Of a DNA stretch of 14,643 bases, positions 6,779 through 14,236 are shown piece by piece. How positions within the stretch are numbered: position 1 is the first letter of the stretch; each line of letters opens with the position of its first letter. The notes beneath the pieces were generated by a model. That model did no database searches, was not told the origin of the DNA, and saw nothing but the letters and a program-made list of their open reading frames with translations. Source of the DNA: Spirochaetia bacterium (lineage in GTDB: Bacteria; Spirochaetota; Spirochaetia; Sphaerochaetales; Sphaerochaetaceae). The position numbers and the translations under genes are program-made. The DNA is taken from assembly GCA_900769955.1 (NCBI GenBank), contig CAAGIP010000256.1, positions 1-14,643 on the forward strand, read 5' to 3'.

Positions 6779-7890
6779 CCAAGTATCTCCTTTACCCTTC
6801 CAATTAGGGCTTCTTCCCCAAGAGACGAAACACCCTGAAAGAGCGGAGCCCTGCCGCCGCCCTTGAGGCCAAGGGAAGCTGATTCCTTCTTAAGGAGGGC
6901 AAATCTTTCCTGTCTTCCGTAGAACATCCACATCGTGCGTCCCGTATCACTGTGAGTGATAAAGTACTCGCCCTCAGTCAGGAGAGGCTGATATGCATTA
7001 AGCGGGAACGGGGAGGAAAACACTTTTTCATGTGTGCATTCAAGCAGTATTGCAGCCCCCTTCTCCTCCGCAGCCTTCAGCGAGGCTTTAAGACTCCTGT
7101 TTTCATCAAGCAGTTTCTCAGCCGAGGAGAGGATCCTGTCTTCCTGGGATGAAAACAGTGCGGACAGCGATTTCACAAGCGATGCATCGCGCCTGCGCTT
7201 CGACTTTGCACGCTCTCCCGTCCTCCAGATCGTCCTGACATGACCTCTTATCATCTCGAAGCCTGCATAACTTATCTCACCGATTTCGGAAGTTGATGCG
7301 ACATGAAGACCGCCGCAGGCAATGACATCGACACCGTCTATATATACAAGGCGCACATCACCGTCAACCTTTATCGAACGCCTAAGTCCCAGTGCCTCGG
7401 CATCCTTATGACTCATTTCCCTGTAATAAACATCATGGTTTTCGTTAATTGCATTCCTTGCCTCATCCTCAATGAGTAATAGTACATCCTCGCTGATTTC
7501 AGCAGCATCGGTCTCAACTGTAAGAATGTCCTCTCCCTGGTGAACGGATACCGTTCCTATCCCATGGTTTTTATACATCAGCCCCGAAAGCAGATGCTGT
7601 GCGGTGTGCTGCTGCATGTAGTCAAATCTGTGTGCCCAGTCAATTGTAACGGTGACACTGTCACCGGCATTGAATACCGATGTGTCCTTCATGACATGGA
7701 GTATCTCATTGCCCTCATGCTGAGTGTCACTGAAGAAAACTCCATTTATATATCCCCTGTCTCCGGGCTGTCCTCCGCCCTCAGGGTAGCTTATAGTCCT
7801 GTCGAGATAAAGTCCTTTGGGAGTAACGGCCGTGACAGCTGCCGTAAGCTCCTTCCTGAAGGGCTCAGTATAGTAATACATTTCAGTCAT
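6775..7890 (-). CDS. Alanyl-tRNA editing protein, AlaX type with C-terminal extension
   Basis: This 371-residue protein is a free-standing homologue of the AlaRS editing domain, which deacylates Ser- or Gly-tRNA(Ala) in the cytoplasm. Residues 1-85 form the N-terminal barrel, with SYPEGGGQPGDRG (34-46). The zinc ligands are visible as HTAQH (His95, His99) and CGGLH (Cys192, His196). GFEMIRGHVRTIWRTGERA (210-228) closes the editing domain in the manner of this subgroup. A charged helical stretch (about 240-280) may be a coiled coil. The final part (285-371), ending in a GLKGGGRAPLFQG segment, resembles the DHHA1-like oligomerisation domain of AlaRS. Both ends overlap the neighbours by ATGA, so translation is coupled. 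The link between editing and two membrane proteins is not obvious. Confidence 0.88.
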   Translation of the reverse strand: MTEMYYYTEPFRKELTAAVTAVTPKGLYLDRTISYPEGGGQPGDRGYINGVFFSDTQHEGNEILHVMKDTSVFNAGDSVTVTIDWAHRFDYMQQHTAQHLLSGLMYKNHGIGTVSVHQGEDILTVETDAAEISEDVLLLIEDEARNAINENHDVYYREMSHKDAEALGLRRSIKVDGDVRLVYIDGVDVIACGGLHVASTSEIGEISYAGFEMIRGHVRTIWRTGERAKSKRRRDASLVKSLSALFSSQEDRILSSAEKLLDENRSLKASLKAAEEKGAAILLECTHEKVFSSPFPLNAYQPLLTEGEYFITHSDTGRTMWMFYGRQERFALLKKESASLGLKGGGRAPLFQGVSSLGEEALIGRVKEILG

Positions 7891-8525
7891 CTTCTTCCTC
7901 TCTTTTCCTCACCTGCCATTCTTGCAATGGGCAGTTTCAGATGCCAGTGCATCGCACAGATCCTCAGGACCGTTATGAAAAGCATCGTCAGAGTCAGTGT
8001 AAGCCTGGGATTGAGATTGAGCTTTGTCATGATCACGAAGAGAGCAGCCCCGATTATGGCCGCGGATGCGTAGAAATCACTGGTGAGTACTGCGGGAACT
8101 TCCTTCGAGAAAACATCTCTCAGAACTCCTCCTCCGACTGCTCCGATGACACCCGCGAAGATCTGGCCGACCGGTCCGATCCCGAGCTGGAGGGCCTTCT
8201 GGGCACCGAGGGCCGTGAATACTCCTAGTCCGATGGCATCGCAGAAGAGGATGATGCGCCAGCGTCCGACGACCCAGGGTGCGATGAAGAACACGATCAC
8301 ACCGGTTATTATGCATGCGATGAGGTATGAGCTGTCAGTGAAGGATGCGACCGGAGTCGCTCCGATGAGACAGTCCCTTACCATGCCTCCCGCACACCCT
8401 ACCGTAATGGCGAAAACGATGACTCCCAGGAAGTCGAGGCGGTTCCTGACTCCCTTAACCGCACCGGTGATGGCAAATATGACAGTCCCGAAAATATCCA
8501 GGAAATAGATCAGCTCGTTCTGCAT
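7887..8525 (-). CDS. YadS/TRIC-like (UPF0126) membrane protein
   Basis: From the ATG at 8525 this is a 212-residue protein with about seven hydrophobic segments arranged as two similar halves. Each half carries the family glycine motif followed by Arg-Asp: CAGGMVRDCLIG (44-55) and GAVGGGVLRDVFSKEVP (128-144). Bacterial relatives of TRIC channels form trimeric cation-permeable pores; substrate here is unknown, and glycine transport has been proposed for some members. The frame is open upstream to 8846, but the extra residues are serine-rich, lie antisense to the divergent gene, and do not fit the family, whose members begin with a first membrane helix like LIYFLDIFGTVIFAITG. No clear ribosome binding site precedes 8525; TACATT six bases upstream could be a weak -10 for a leaderless start. 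It heads the operon with alaX and the DedA gene. Confidence 0.82.
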   Translation of the reverse strand: MQNELIYFLDIFGTVIFAITGAVKGVRNRLDFLGVIVFAITVGCAGGMVRDCLIGATPVASFTDSSYLIACIITGVIVFFIAPWVVGRWRIILFCDAIGLGVFTALGAQKALQLGIGPVGQIFAGVIGAVGGGVLRDVFSKEVPAVLTSDFYASAAIIGAALFVIMTKLNLNPRLTLTLTMLFITVLRICAMHWHLKLPIARMAGEEKRGRR

Positions 8526-8567
8526 GACATAAATGTAATCATTTGATGGCGAAAATACCATATATCT

Positions 8568-8595
8568 TTGACTTTTTCGGAAAATCAGATATCTT
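8568..8595 (+). promoter_or_regulatory. Promoter of the 8614 gene
   Basis: TTGACT (8568-8573) and TATCTT (8590-8595) are 16 bases apart. The -10 box overlaps the palindrome AGATATCT (8587-8594). ATATCTTT is repeated directly at 8562-8569 and 8589-8596, and ATATCT (8562-8567) also pairs with AGATAT (8587-8592). The start of transcription would fall near 8602, just before the GGAGGA ribosome binding site (8603-8608), giving a very short leader. Confidence 0.5.
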
Positions 8596-8613
8596 TCCCA
8601 CTGGAGGAAACTT

Positions 8614-9198
8614 ATGGGTAAGATCAGATCAGCATGGGAAATAGCCCTGGAGAGGACTGAGAACATCCAGGTGGATAGGGAAAAGCTCAGGCTTGATGAA
8701 GATATAAAGAAGGCACGAATGGCAGCGGGAGCCTTTCTGAACGATGAGGAAAACAAGGGAGAAAGTCTTAAGGACGACCTTGATAAAATAGGAAATGAAA
8801 AGGCAGTAAGGGAAGGCGTTAAGCTTACAGTGATCCAGAATCTCACACTGCCGCAGGATACGGTACTGACAGACCGCTATGAGCGTCTTACCGCACTTGT
8901 GTCACTCATTGCGGGAGAATCTTCCCAGGCAGTGGCGCTCATGGCCCAGATAACGGGCTTCTGCAAACAGTACCCGGAGCACAGGAAACAGCTCATCGAC
9001 CAGCTCAAGGAGCAGTTTGCTCCCATGGCAGAGCAGAAGGCATCACAGCTCAGGGCGCAGTACGGCCAGGATGTGCCCGTCTCACTTGAGAACGATCCTG
9101 AATTCCTTAAGATCGCCCAGACTCAGCTGGACAGACTTTCAAAACAGTACAATGAGACACTTGAGGGTGCAAAAGCACAGCTTAAGGACATGCTGTGA
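8614..9198 (+). CDS. Uncharacterised charged helical protein, probably spirochaetal family
   Basis: This 194-residue soluble protein has no signal peptide or membrane segment. It opens with GKIRSAWEIALERTENI, a pattern I recall from hypothetical proteins of treponemes and sphaerochaetes (possibly the family named DUF6657, from memory and unchecked). The rest is almost wholly alpha-helical by composition: rich in Lys, Glu, Gln and Leu, with a hydrophobic helix around 90-115 (LTALVSLIAGESSQAVALMAQ) and amphipathic helices to the end (LDRLSKQYNETLEGAKAQLKDML). No catalytic motif is visible. GGAGGA at six bases before the ATG fixes the start. It has its own promoter and terminator and appears to be a single-gene unit between two operons. 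Function unknown. Confidence 0.75.
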   Translation: MGKIRSAWEIALERTENIQVDREKLRLDEDIKKARMAAGAFLNDEENKGESLKDDLDKIGNEKAVREGVKLTVIQNLTLPQDTVLTDRYERLTALVSLIAGESSQAVALMAQITGFCKQYPEHRKQLIDQLKEQFAPMAEQKASQLRAQYGQDVPVSLENDPEFLKIAQTQLDRLSKQYNETLEGAKAQLKDML

Positions 9199-9261
9199 TG
9201 TATCAGTTGTATAATTTGGATTATTAATTCTTTTAAAGAAAACATTTGACTGATATATCAG
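9196..9261 (+). promoter_or_regulatory. Pair of palindromic operator-like sites before the GPH symporter
   Basis: CTGATATATCAG (9250-9261) is a perfect 12-bp palindrome within the spacer of the symporter promoter. TGATGTATCAG (9196-9206), matching it at 10 of 11 places, overlaps the stop codon of the upstream gene 55 bp away. The arrangement suggests a repressor that blocks RNA polymerase at the proximal site and may bind both sites together. No regulator gene is in the window. Confidence 0.5.
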
Positions 9262-9274
9262 ACTCTGTTACGAT
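9246..9274 (+). promoter_or_regulatory. Promoter of the GPH symporter-esterase operon
   Basis: TTGACT (9246-9251) and TACGAT (9269-9274) have the ideal 17-base spacing. The start would be near 9281, giving a leader of about 43 bases with the strong ribosome binding site AAGGAGG. The -10 box ends at the left arm of the preceding terminator, so the transcript begins with that hairpin's GC core. Confidence 0.65.
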
Positions 9275-9310
9275 AAGAAGGCGACCATGCTGTCGCTTTC
9301 TTTCGTTTTT
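9275..9310 (+). terminator. Intrinsic terminator of the 8614 gene, overlapping the next leader
   Basis: AAGAAGGCGAC (9275-9285) pairs with GTCGCTTTCTT (9292-9302), one pair being G-U, around a six-base loop. TCGTTTTT follows. A transcript from the upstream gene contains the whole stem, while one starting at about 9281 keeps only the five GC-rich pairs. Confidence 0.6.
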
Positions 9311-9323
9311 ATAAGGAGGCAAT

Positions 9324-10709
9324 ATGGAAAAAGGAAAGGAAATCAGGCCGTTCGGGATGCGGGACAAACTCGGCATCACACTCGGTGACCTGGGCTGCTG
9401 CTGTACCGAACAGTTCAGGGCAATGTTTCTGACCGTGTTCTACACACTGGTACTTCAGGTCAACCCGTTCCACGTCGGAACACTCATGCTCATCACGAAG
9501 ATCTGGGATGCAATAAATGACCCGATAATCGGTGCGCTTGTCGATATGAAGAAGCCTGGAAAGAAGGGAAAGTTCATTCCATGGATCCGTGCATTCTCAT
9601 TCCCGATGGCAGTTCTGTGCGTGCTTGGCTTCGTAAATGTCAGCAACCTTGATTACGGCATCAGGATCGCATACATGTTCACGACATACGTTCTTTACGA
9701 GGCACTCTACACATGCGTGAACGTACCCTTCGGAAGCCTTTCCAGCGTCGTCACCGACGATTCAAGGCAGAGAACGGCACTTTCAAGATACAGGAGCCTC
9801 GGAGGCACGATCTTCATGACCGTCATCGTCATCGCAGGCCCCCTCGTACTCTATGACAATGCAAGAAACCCGATTCCGGGAAGATTCATGATGATGGCTG
9901 CAGTATGTGCCCTTATCGGATTCCTCTGTCTCCAGATCACATGTGTCTGGTGTAAGGAAAGAGTCATTTACCAGGCTCCCAAACAGCAGAAGGTAAAGTA
10001 CCTTGAGGTCCTTAAGCACATCGCACACAACAGGGCACTCTTAGGCCTCATGCTTTTCAGCTTCTTCGGCATGGTCGGAGCCTCAATCGTCAACGGACTC
10101 AACACATACCTCTTCCGCGACTGGTTCGGCAACATAAAGATCATGTCCGTTTCCGGAATGCTCAGCACAGTCTATGCGCTTATCGTCTTTGCGATCACAC
10201 AGCCCCTTGCCAACAGATTCGGCAAGAAGGAATGGTGTATCTACGGTGCGGGCTTTGCCGCAGCGGTATTCGCAGTGCTCTTCTTCTTCCCGATTCACAA
10301 CCCAATTCTTTTCATCGTCATCAACGGTATCTGTTACCTCGGAGCATCGGGAATGCAGGTCCTGATCTGGGCAATGGTCAACGATGCCATCGACTATCAG
10401 GAGCTTATGACGAGTAAGAGAAACGAAGGCATAGTATACTCCGCATACTCCTTCTTCAGAAAGCTTGCCAATGCGGTATCGGGCTCCCTTTCCAGCTTCA
10501 TCCTCGGCTTCATCGGCTACAATGTAGCTTCAAACCAGCAGACTGCTGAGGTAATAGGAAGAATCTGGAAGAGCTACACAGGTTTCTACGTGCTCGGTTA
10601 CGGTCTTGCAATACTCATGCTCATTCTCATCTATCCGCTCGGAAAGAAGAAGACAGAGGAAATGCTTGCATCCCTCAAGGCAAGAAGAGCAGAAGGAAAT
10701 ACAAAATGA
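9324..10709 (+). CDS. GPH-family (MelB-like) sugar:cation symporter
   Basis: This 461-residue protein has about twelve membrane segments, the normal size for glycoside-pentoside-hexuronide:cation symporters of the major facilitator superfamily. The family motif appears as IWDAINDPIIGALVD (60-74), where the acidic residues belong to the cation and sugar site, followed by the cytoplasmic loop KKGKFIPWI. A second conserved stretch reads CVNVPFGSLSSVVTDDSRQRTALSRYRS in the first half, cited here only in part: PFGSL and DDSRQR. An unusual Cys-Cys-Cys triplet (25-27) sits in the first helix. It imports a glycoside with a cation across the inner membrane; the sugar cannot be named. The strong AAGGAGG site fixes the start. 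The next gene, an esterase, overlaps by ATGA, which hints at an ester-bearing sugar as substrate. Confidence 0.88.
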   Translation: MEKGKEIRPFGMRDKLGITLGDLGCCCTEQFRAMFLTVFYTLVLQVNPFHVGTLMLITKIWDAINDPIIGALVDMKKPGKKGKFIPWIRAFSFPMAVLCVLGFVNVSNLDYGIRIAYMFTTYVLYEALYTCVNVPFGSLSSVVTDDSRQRTALSRYRSLGGTIFMTVIVIAGPLVLYDNARNPIPGRFMMMAAVCALIGFLCLQITCVWCKERVIYQAPKQQKVKYLEVLKHIAHNRALLGLMLFSFFGMVGASIVNGLNTYLFRDWFGNIKIMSVSGMLSTVYALIVFAITQPLANRFGKKEWCIYGAGFAAAVFAVLFFFPIHNPILFIVINGICYLGASGMQVLIWAMVNDAIDYQELMTSKRNEGIVYSAYSFFRKLANAVSGSLSSFILGFIGYNVASNQQTAEVIGRIWKSYTGFYVLGYGLAILMLILIYPLGKKKTEEMLASLKARRAEGNTK

Positions 10710-11464
10710 TTACCCTTCAGAGTGAGTTTACCAACAGAAAAGGCAATATCCTCAGGGGAACGGTGACAATTCCCGGCCCTGAGGGATCCTTCCCCACCCT
10801 TGTAAATCTTCACGGCTTCGGCGGCAACCGTATGGGCTTCAAAAGCATCCACGTTGCCATGGCAAGGGAGCTGGCGAAGGCCGGTATCGCATGTGTGCGC
10901 TACGATTTTTACGGTAACGGCGAAAGTGATGGTGAGTTTGAGGAAATGACCTTCACTTCCCTTCTGGAGGACAGCGAGGATATCTGGGCGTGGACAGAGG
11001 CACAGAGCTGGTGCGACAGAAGCAGGATGATCCTCTCAGGCCAGAGCCTCGGAGGCTTCGTCGCTGCTTCAGCTGCTCCGAGAGTATCTGAAAAGCTCCT
11101 TGTCCTGATGTGTCCTGGAGCCGGCATGTGGTTTGGCTGTGCCGAGCGCAGCCGTGAGCTGGAAAGCAAAGGCATAATGTACGGTGACATCGATGGTCTG
11201 AAGTTCTCACATGACTTCAACTACGACCTTGCGAAGTACAATCCGTTTGAGGATGCAAAGGGTGCTCCAGCAGAAAAAGTACTTATAATCAGGGGAACTG
11301 CGGATAAGCTCGTAGATGACAGGACGTGCGAGACATATCTCTCACTCTATCCAGAGAAAAGCATCTATAAGACAATTGAGAATGCGAGCCACAACTTCTC
11401 TTCGATTCCCCACAGAAAAGAGCTACATGAGACCATAGTGGAGTTCATAAAGGATAATCTTTGA
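10706..11464 (+). CDS. Alpha/beta hydrolase, cinnamoyl/feruloyl-esterase-like
   Basis: This 252-residue cytoplasmic hydrolase has no signal peptide. It shows the oxyanion segment HGFGGNRMG (36-44), then VRYDFYGNGESDGEFEEMT (64-82), the nucleophile elbow GQSLGG (Ser114), an acidic residue in RGTADKLV (Asp200) and the catalytic histidine in ASHNF (His229). The run 'HGF..NR... FDF.G.G.SDG.FE.MT' is what I know from intracellular cinnamoyl esterases of lactobacilli and rumen bacteria (LJ0536, Est1E); these read GHSQGG where this one reads GQSLGG. Residues 140-185 would form the cap over the active site. Likely role: hydrolysis of feruloyl, cinnamoyl or acetyl esters of sugars brought in by the overlapping symporter. 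Fold and triad are sure, substrate is inferred. A terminator follows five bases after the stop. Confidence 0.85.
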   Translation: MITLQSEFTNRKGNILRGTVTIPGPEGSFPTLVNLHGFGGNRMGFKSIHVAMARELAKAGIACVRYDFYGNGESDGEFEEMTFTSLLEDSEDIWAWTEAQSWCDRSRMILSGQSLGGFVAASAAPRVSEKLLVLMCPGAGMWFGCAERSRELESKGIMYGDIDGLKFSHDFNYDLAKYNPFEDAKGAPAEKVLIIRGTADKLVDDRTCETYLSLYPEKSIYKTIENASHNFSSIPHRKELHETIVEFIKDNL

Positions 11465-11468
11465 TTTT

Positions 11469-11501
11469 TCAGGGAGGCTTAGTCCTCCCTGATTTTCTTT
11501 T
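11469..11501 (+). terminator. Intrinsic terminator after the esterase
   Basis: TCAGGGAGG (11469-11477) pairs perfectly with CCTCCCTGA (11484-11492) around CTTAGT, followed by TTTTCTTTT. This ends the symporter-esterase operon. Confidence 0.9.
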
Positions 11502-11504
11502 CCC

Positions 11505-11522
11505 CCACTGCAGTGGTATAAA
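11505..11522 (+). promoter_or_regulatory. Palindrome plus extended -10, probable leaderless start of the APC transporter
   Basis: CCACTGCAGTGG (11505-11516) is a perfect 12-bp palindrome. It abuts TATAAA (11517-11522), and its last bases supply the TGG of an extended -10. The ATG at 11529 is six bases further, so transcription should start at or beside it. No ribosome binding site is present and no good -35 is seen. The palindrome sits where a repressor would block polymerase. Confidence 0.45.
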
Positions 11523-11528
11523 CATGTC

Positions 11529-12671
11529 ATGGACAGTGAAAAGAACACGCTCACCCTCTGGCAGAGTGCCGCAATAATTACAGGATATGGAATCGGCGGA
11601 GGCGTTATGGCCATGCCGTATCTTACGGAGAAAAACGGCATCATTTCAGCCTTTCTTATTCTCACACTCGCGCTCGCTGCTTCCGTCATCCTCCATCTCA
11701 TGATAGCGGAGCTTTCAGTCAGAAGTGATGACTACCAGATAATCTCCGCATTCTCACGCTTTTTATTCAGAGGAAGGCTTAAGAACATACTGTCAGTCTC
11801 ATTCTTTGCCATAATGGCACTGGTTCTGGTGTTCAACCTCTCAGCATACATAGAAGGTGCTGCTGAGATAATAGCCCCGATGACGGGACTCTCCTTCTGG
11901 CTTTCCAGACTCATCTTCTATCTGGCGGCAGCATCCGTAGTGCTCTTCGGTCTCAGGGCTGTCGGAATAAGCGAGGAAATCGGGATCACGGCAATACTGG
12001 CTCTCATTCTGCTCCTGACAGTGGCATCTCTTCTTAACATCAGAAATCCATTACCCATAAGCACCGGAACCACAAATCAGGCACTTGCCTACTTCGGCAT
12101 GAGCATGTTCGCTTTTTCTGCCTTCTTCAGTGTACCGCAGGCGGTTAAGGGATTGAAGAAGGACAGGAAAATGATCAGGAAGGCAGTATTCCTGGGAATC
12201 TTCGTGAACTACGTGCTCATAATACTTATCAGCATCTCCGCACTCCTTGCCTCCGCTGAAGTAACACAGGTTGCCATCGTCGGCTGGAGTATGGGAATCG
12301 GAATCTGGGCAGAAGTCATCGGAAGTCTCTTCACGCTTCTTGCGATGCTAACTACCTACTGGTCGATTTCCCTGGCGTTAAGTGACATCATAAAGGAACA
12401 GCTGAAGCTGGATGACCGCCTCTGCTGGCTTCTTGCCACCCTTCCTTCACTTCTCTTCACAATGCTTTCAGCAACCTCCTTCTTCGACATCATGAGAGTT
12501 GCAGGGGGCCTCATCGCGATCATAATTGCAGTGATGGTTGTTCCTGCATACATAAATGCAAAGAAGGAAGGAGACGATAATATTCTGGGGCGCCTTAACG
12601 GTACCGCTGTTGAAGTCTTCGTCATAATTATGTACATTCTCATGGCCGTGGGCAACGTGGTGCCTGTATGA
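11529..12671 (+). CDS. APC-superfamily amino acid transporter
   Basis: This 380-residue protein is hydrophobic throughout, with about eleven membrane segments. The first begins WQSAAIITGYGIGGGVMAMPYL (11-32), cited here by its core GYGIGGGVMAMP. This glycine-rich broken helix is the substrate-binding hallmark of amino acid/auxin permease and aromatic amino acid permease families within the APC superfamily. A second broken helix lies around the FSAFFSVPQAVKG segment. It should move an amino acid or related compound across the inner membrane with a cation. The ATG at 11529 is the only start that keeps the first helix whole, yet it has no ribosome binding site and sits six bases after an extended -10. 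It overlaps the amidohydrolase by ATGA, suggesting the imported compound is a substrate of that enzyme. Confidence 0.8.
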   Translation: MDSEKNTLTLWQSAAIITGYGIGGGVMAMPYLTEKNGIISAFLILTLALAASVILHLMIAELSVRSDDYQIISAFSRFLFRGRLKNILSVSFFAIMALVLVFNLSAYIEGAAEIIAPMTGLSFWLSRLIFYLAAASVVLFGLRAVGISEEIGITAILALILLLTVASLLNIRNPLPISTGTTNQALAYFGMSMFAFSAFFSVPQAVKGLKKDRKMIRKAVFLGIFVNYVLIILISISALLASAEVTQVAIVGWSMGIGIWAEVIGSLFTLLAMLTTYWSISLALSDIIKEQLKLDDRLCWLLATLPSLLFTMLSATSFFDIMRVAGGLIAIIIAVMVVPAYINAKKEGDDNILGRLNGTAVEVFVIIMYILMAVGNVVPV

Positions 12672-14236
12672 GGACACTGATTACAGGTGCTAAGATACAT
12701 ACCTTCACTTCCGACGGCATCTTCTCATACATGGGTATGGAAAAAGGGAAGATCACATACCTTGGAAACGAAAGGCCTTCGGGCAGATGGCATGAAGTGA
12801 GACTTGAAGGACTGCACGTGGCCCCAAGGCTTTTCGACAGTCACATTCACATGCTATACACGATCGTGCTTGCAGGTGAAAGCTTCACACTATCAAAAAT
12901 CAATGGAAGCAAGGTCACTCCCAACACCGCGGAGGGTGCACTGGAGCTTATCAGGGAATTTGCACTCTCCCACCCGGACATCCCCGTTATTGTGGCTAAC
13001 GGTTTCATTCCTTCAGCCTTTGAAAAGCCAAGGCTGCTTACTAAAGCCGAGCTTGATGAGGCCGCACCCGGCCGTGCCGTCATCGTCTACACCATAGACG
13101 GACATTCATCATCACTTTCCTCAGCACTGCTCTCAGCCCTTTCGATCGAGAGCAGTGACGGAATCATGAGAGGTGAAGCACATGAATTCATCCAGGGGAA
13201 GGTAACTGACTACATTGCATCAAAGGTAACTCCTTCCGTGCTTGCAAAAGGAATTGCATCCTTTGTGAACACCTGTACCCACTACTGTATTTCAGGTGTT
13301 TCCGCGCTGGACGGAAATGAGGACAGCAGCAGTGATGTCACGATGAAACTGCTCACATTCATCGCTTCGCGTCTTGATATGGATATAAGACTTTACCCTC
13401 AGTACACCTCTAAGGAGAAGGCAGAGCCATATTTCCGCATGCAGAAGCACAGACGCATGGGAGGCTGCGGTGCCTGGGAGCTTGACGGGTCGGTCAATTC
13501 CCACTCTGCCGCATTCTATACACCATACAGAAAGACGAGCGAATGCGGACACACATACCGTACGGATGCCTTCGTAAGGGAAAGAGTTGAATATGCAATA
13601 CAAAACAGAGTACTGCTCTCAGCCCATGCGATAGGACCTGCGGCAATAGACCAGATAGTGAATGCTTACGATGAAGTAAGAGAGCTTCTTCCCCGTGAGG
13701 GAGCAATGTACAGAATCGATCACTTTGAGTTCCCTTCCCAGGCTGCAGTTGAAAAAGTAAAAAAGCTCCCCATTGCAATTACGATCCAGCCAGGCTTTTC
13801 ATACATCGACAGACTCGCCCTCCACAGCTATGAAAAATATCTGACTGACGAACAGCTTTCCCTTCTGATGCCTCTTAAAACCCTGTCGGATGCAGATGTC
13901 TGTCTGCTTGGTTCCTCAGACTCTCCCGTACAGGATATGGACCCATTCCTGCAAATGAAAGGCATGACTCACTACTACAGGGATTCTGAGTCCATTTCAC
14001 AGAGGAAAGCGTACGAAACATATTCCGTCAACGCAGGACGTGCAAACGGAGAAGACTATGCGTTAAAGTGCGGAAATGAAGCAACCTTTGCCCTCTTCCG
14101 TAAGGATCCTGAAAAAGAAGAACTGACTGCTGAGGATTGTCTCGGTCTCTGGAAGAAGGGAAGAAAAGTAAGGGAAATAAAGCATCCCATGGCATTTCTT
14201 CTGTCTCTTCCATTCAGAAGAAAACATAAGATATAA
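12668..14236 (+). CDS. Amidohydrolase family protein (Amidohydro_3, YtcJ/NfdA-like)
   Basis: This 522-residue cytoplasmic protein belongs to the metal-dependent amidohydrolase superfamily, YtcJ/N-substituted-formamide-deformylase branch. Metal and catalytic residues visible are DSHIH (His59, His61), YTIDGHSSSLSSA (141-153), the ELDGSVNSHSA segment (271-281), SAHAIGPAAID (318-328, His320), IDHFEFPS (350-357, His352) and GSSDSPVQDMDP (415-426, Asp418). The N-terminal motif reads PRLFDSHIH where most relatives have PGFxDxHxH, so a glycine before the metal site is arginine here. Enzymes of this branch cleave amide or formyl groups, but substrate ranges are poorly known. Translation is coupled to the amino acid transporter by ATGA overlap with only a weak ribosome binding site. 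The pair may take up and cleave an N-acylated amino acid or amine; that is inference. Confidence 0.83.
   Translation: MRTLITGAKIHTFTSDGIFSYMGMEKGKITYLGNERPSGRWHEVRLEGLHVAPRLFDSHIHMLYTIVLAGESFTLSKINGSKVTPNTAEGALELIREFALSHPDIPVIVANGFIPSAFEKPRLLTKAELDEAAPGRAVIVYTIDGHSSSLSSALLSALSIESSDGIMRGEAHEFIQGKVTDYIASKVTPSVLAKGIASFVNTCTHYCISGVSALDGNEDSSSDVTMKLLTFIASRLDMDIRLYPQYTSKEKAEPYFRMQKHRRMGGCGAWELDGSVNSHSAAFYTPYRKTSECGHTYRTDAFVRERVEYAIQNRVLLSAHAIGPAAIDQIVNAYDEVRELLPREGAMYRIDHFEFPSQAAVEKVKKLPIAITIQPGFSYIDRLALHSYEKYLTDEQLSLLMPLKTLSDADVCLLGSSDSPVQDMDPFLQMKGMTHYYRDSESISQRKAYETYSVNAGRANGEDYALKCGNEATFALFRKDPEKEELTAEDCLGLWKKGRKVREIKHPMAFLLSLPFRRKHKI

Noticed and set aside
8526..8846. Upstream extension of the YadS-like gene to an ATG at 8846
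   Set aside because: The added 107 residues are low-complexity serine- and arginine-rich, lie antisense to the well-supported gene at 8614, and precede the first membrane helix where this family normally begins.
9210..9215. Perfect TATAAT just after the 8614 gene
   Set aside because: No -35 box or TG extension at proper spacing; the TTGACT-17-TACGAT promoter downstream is much better.
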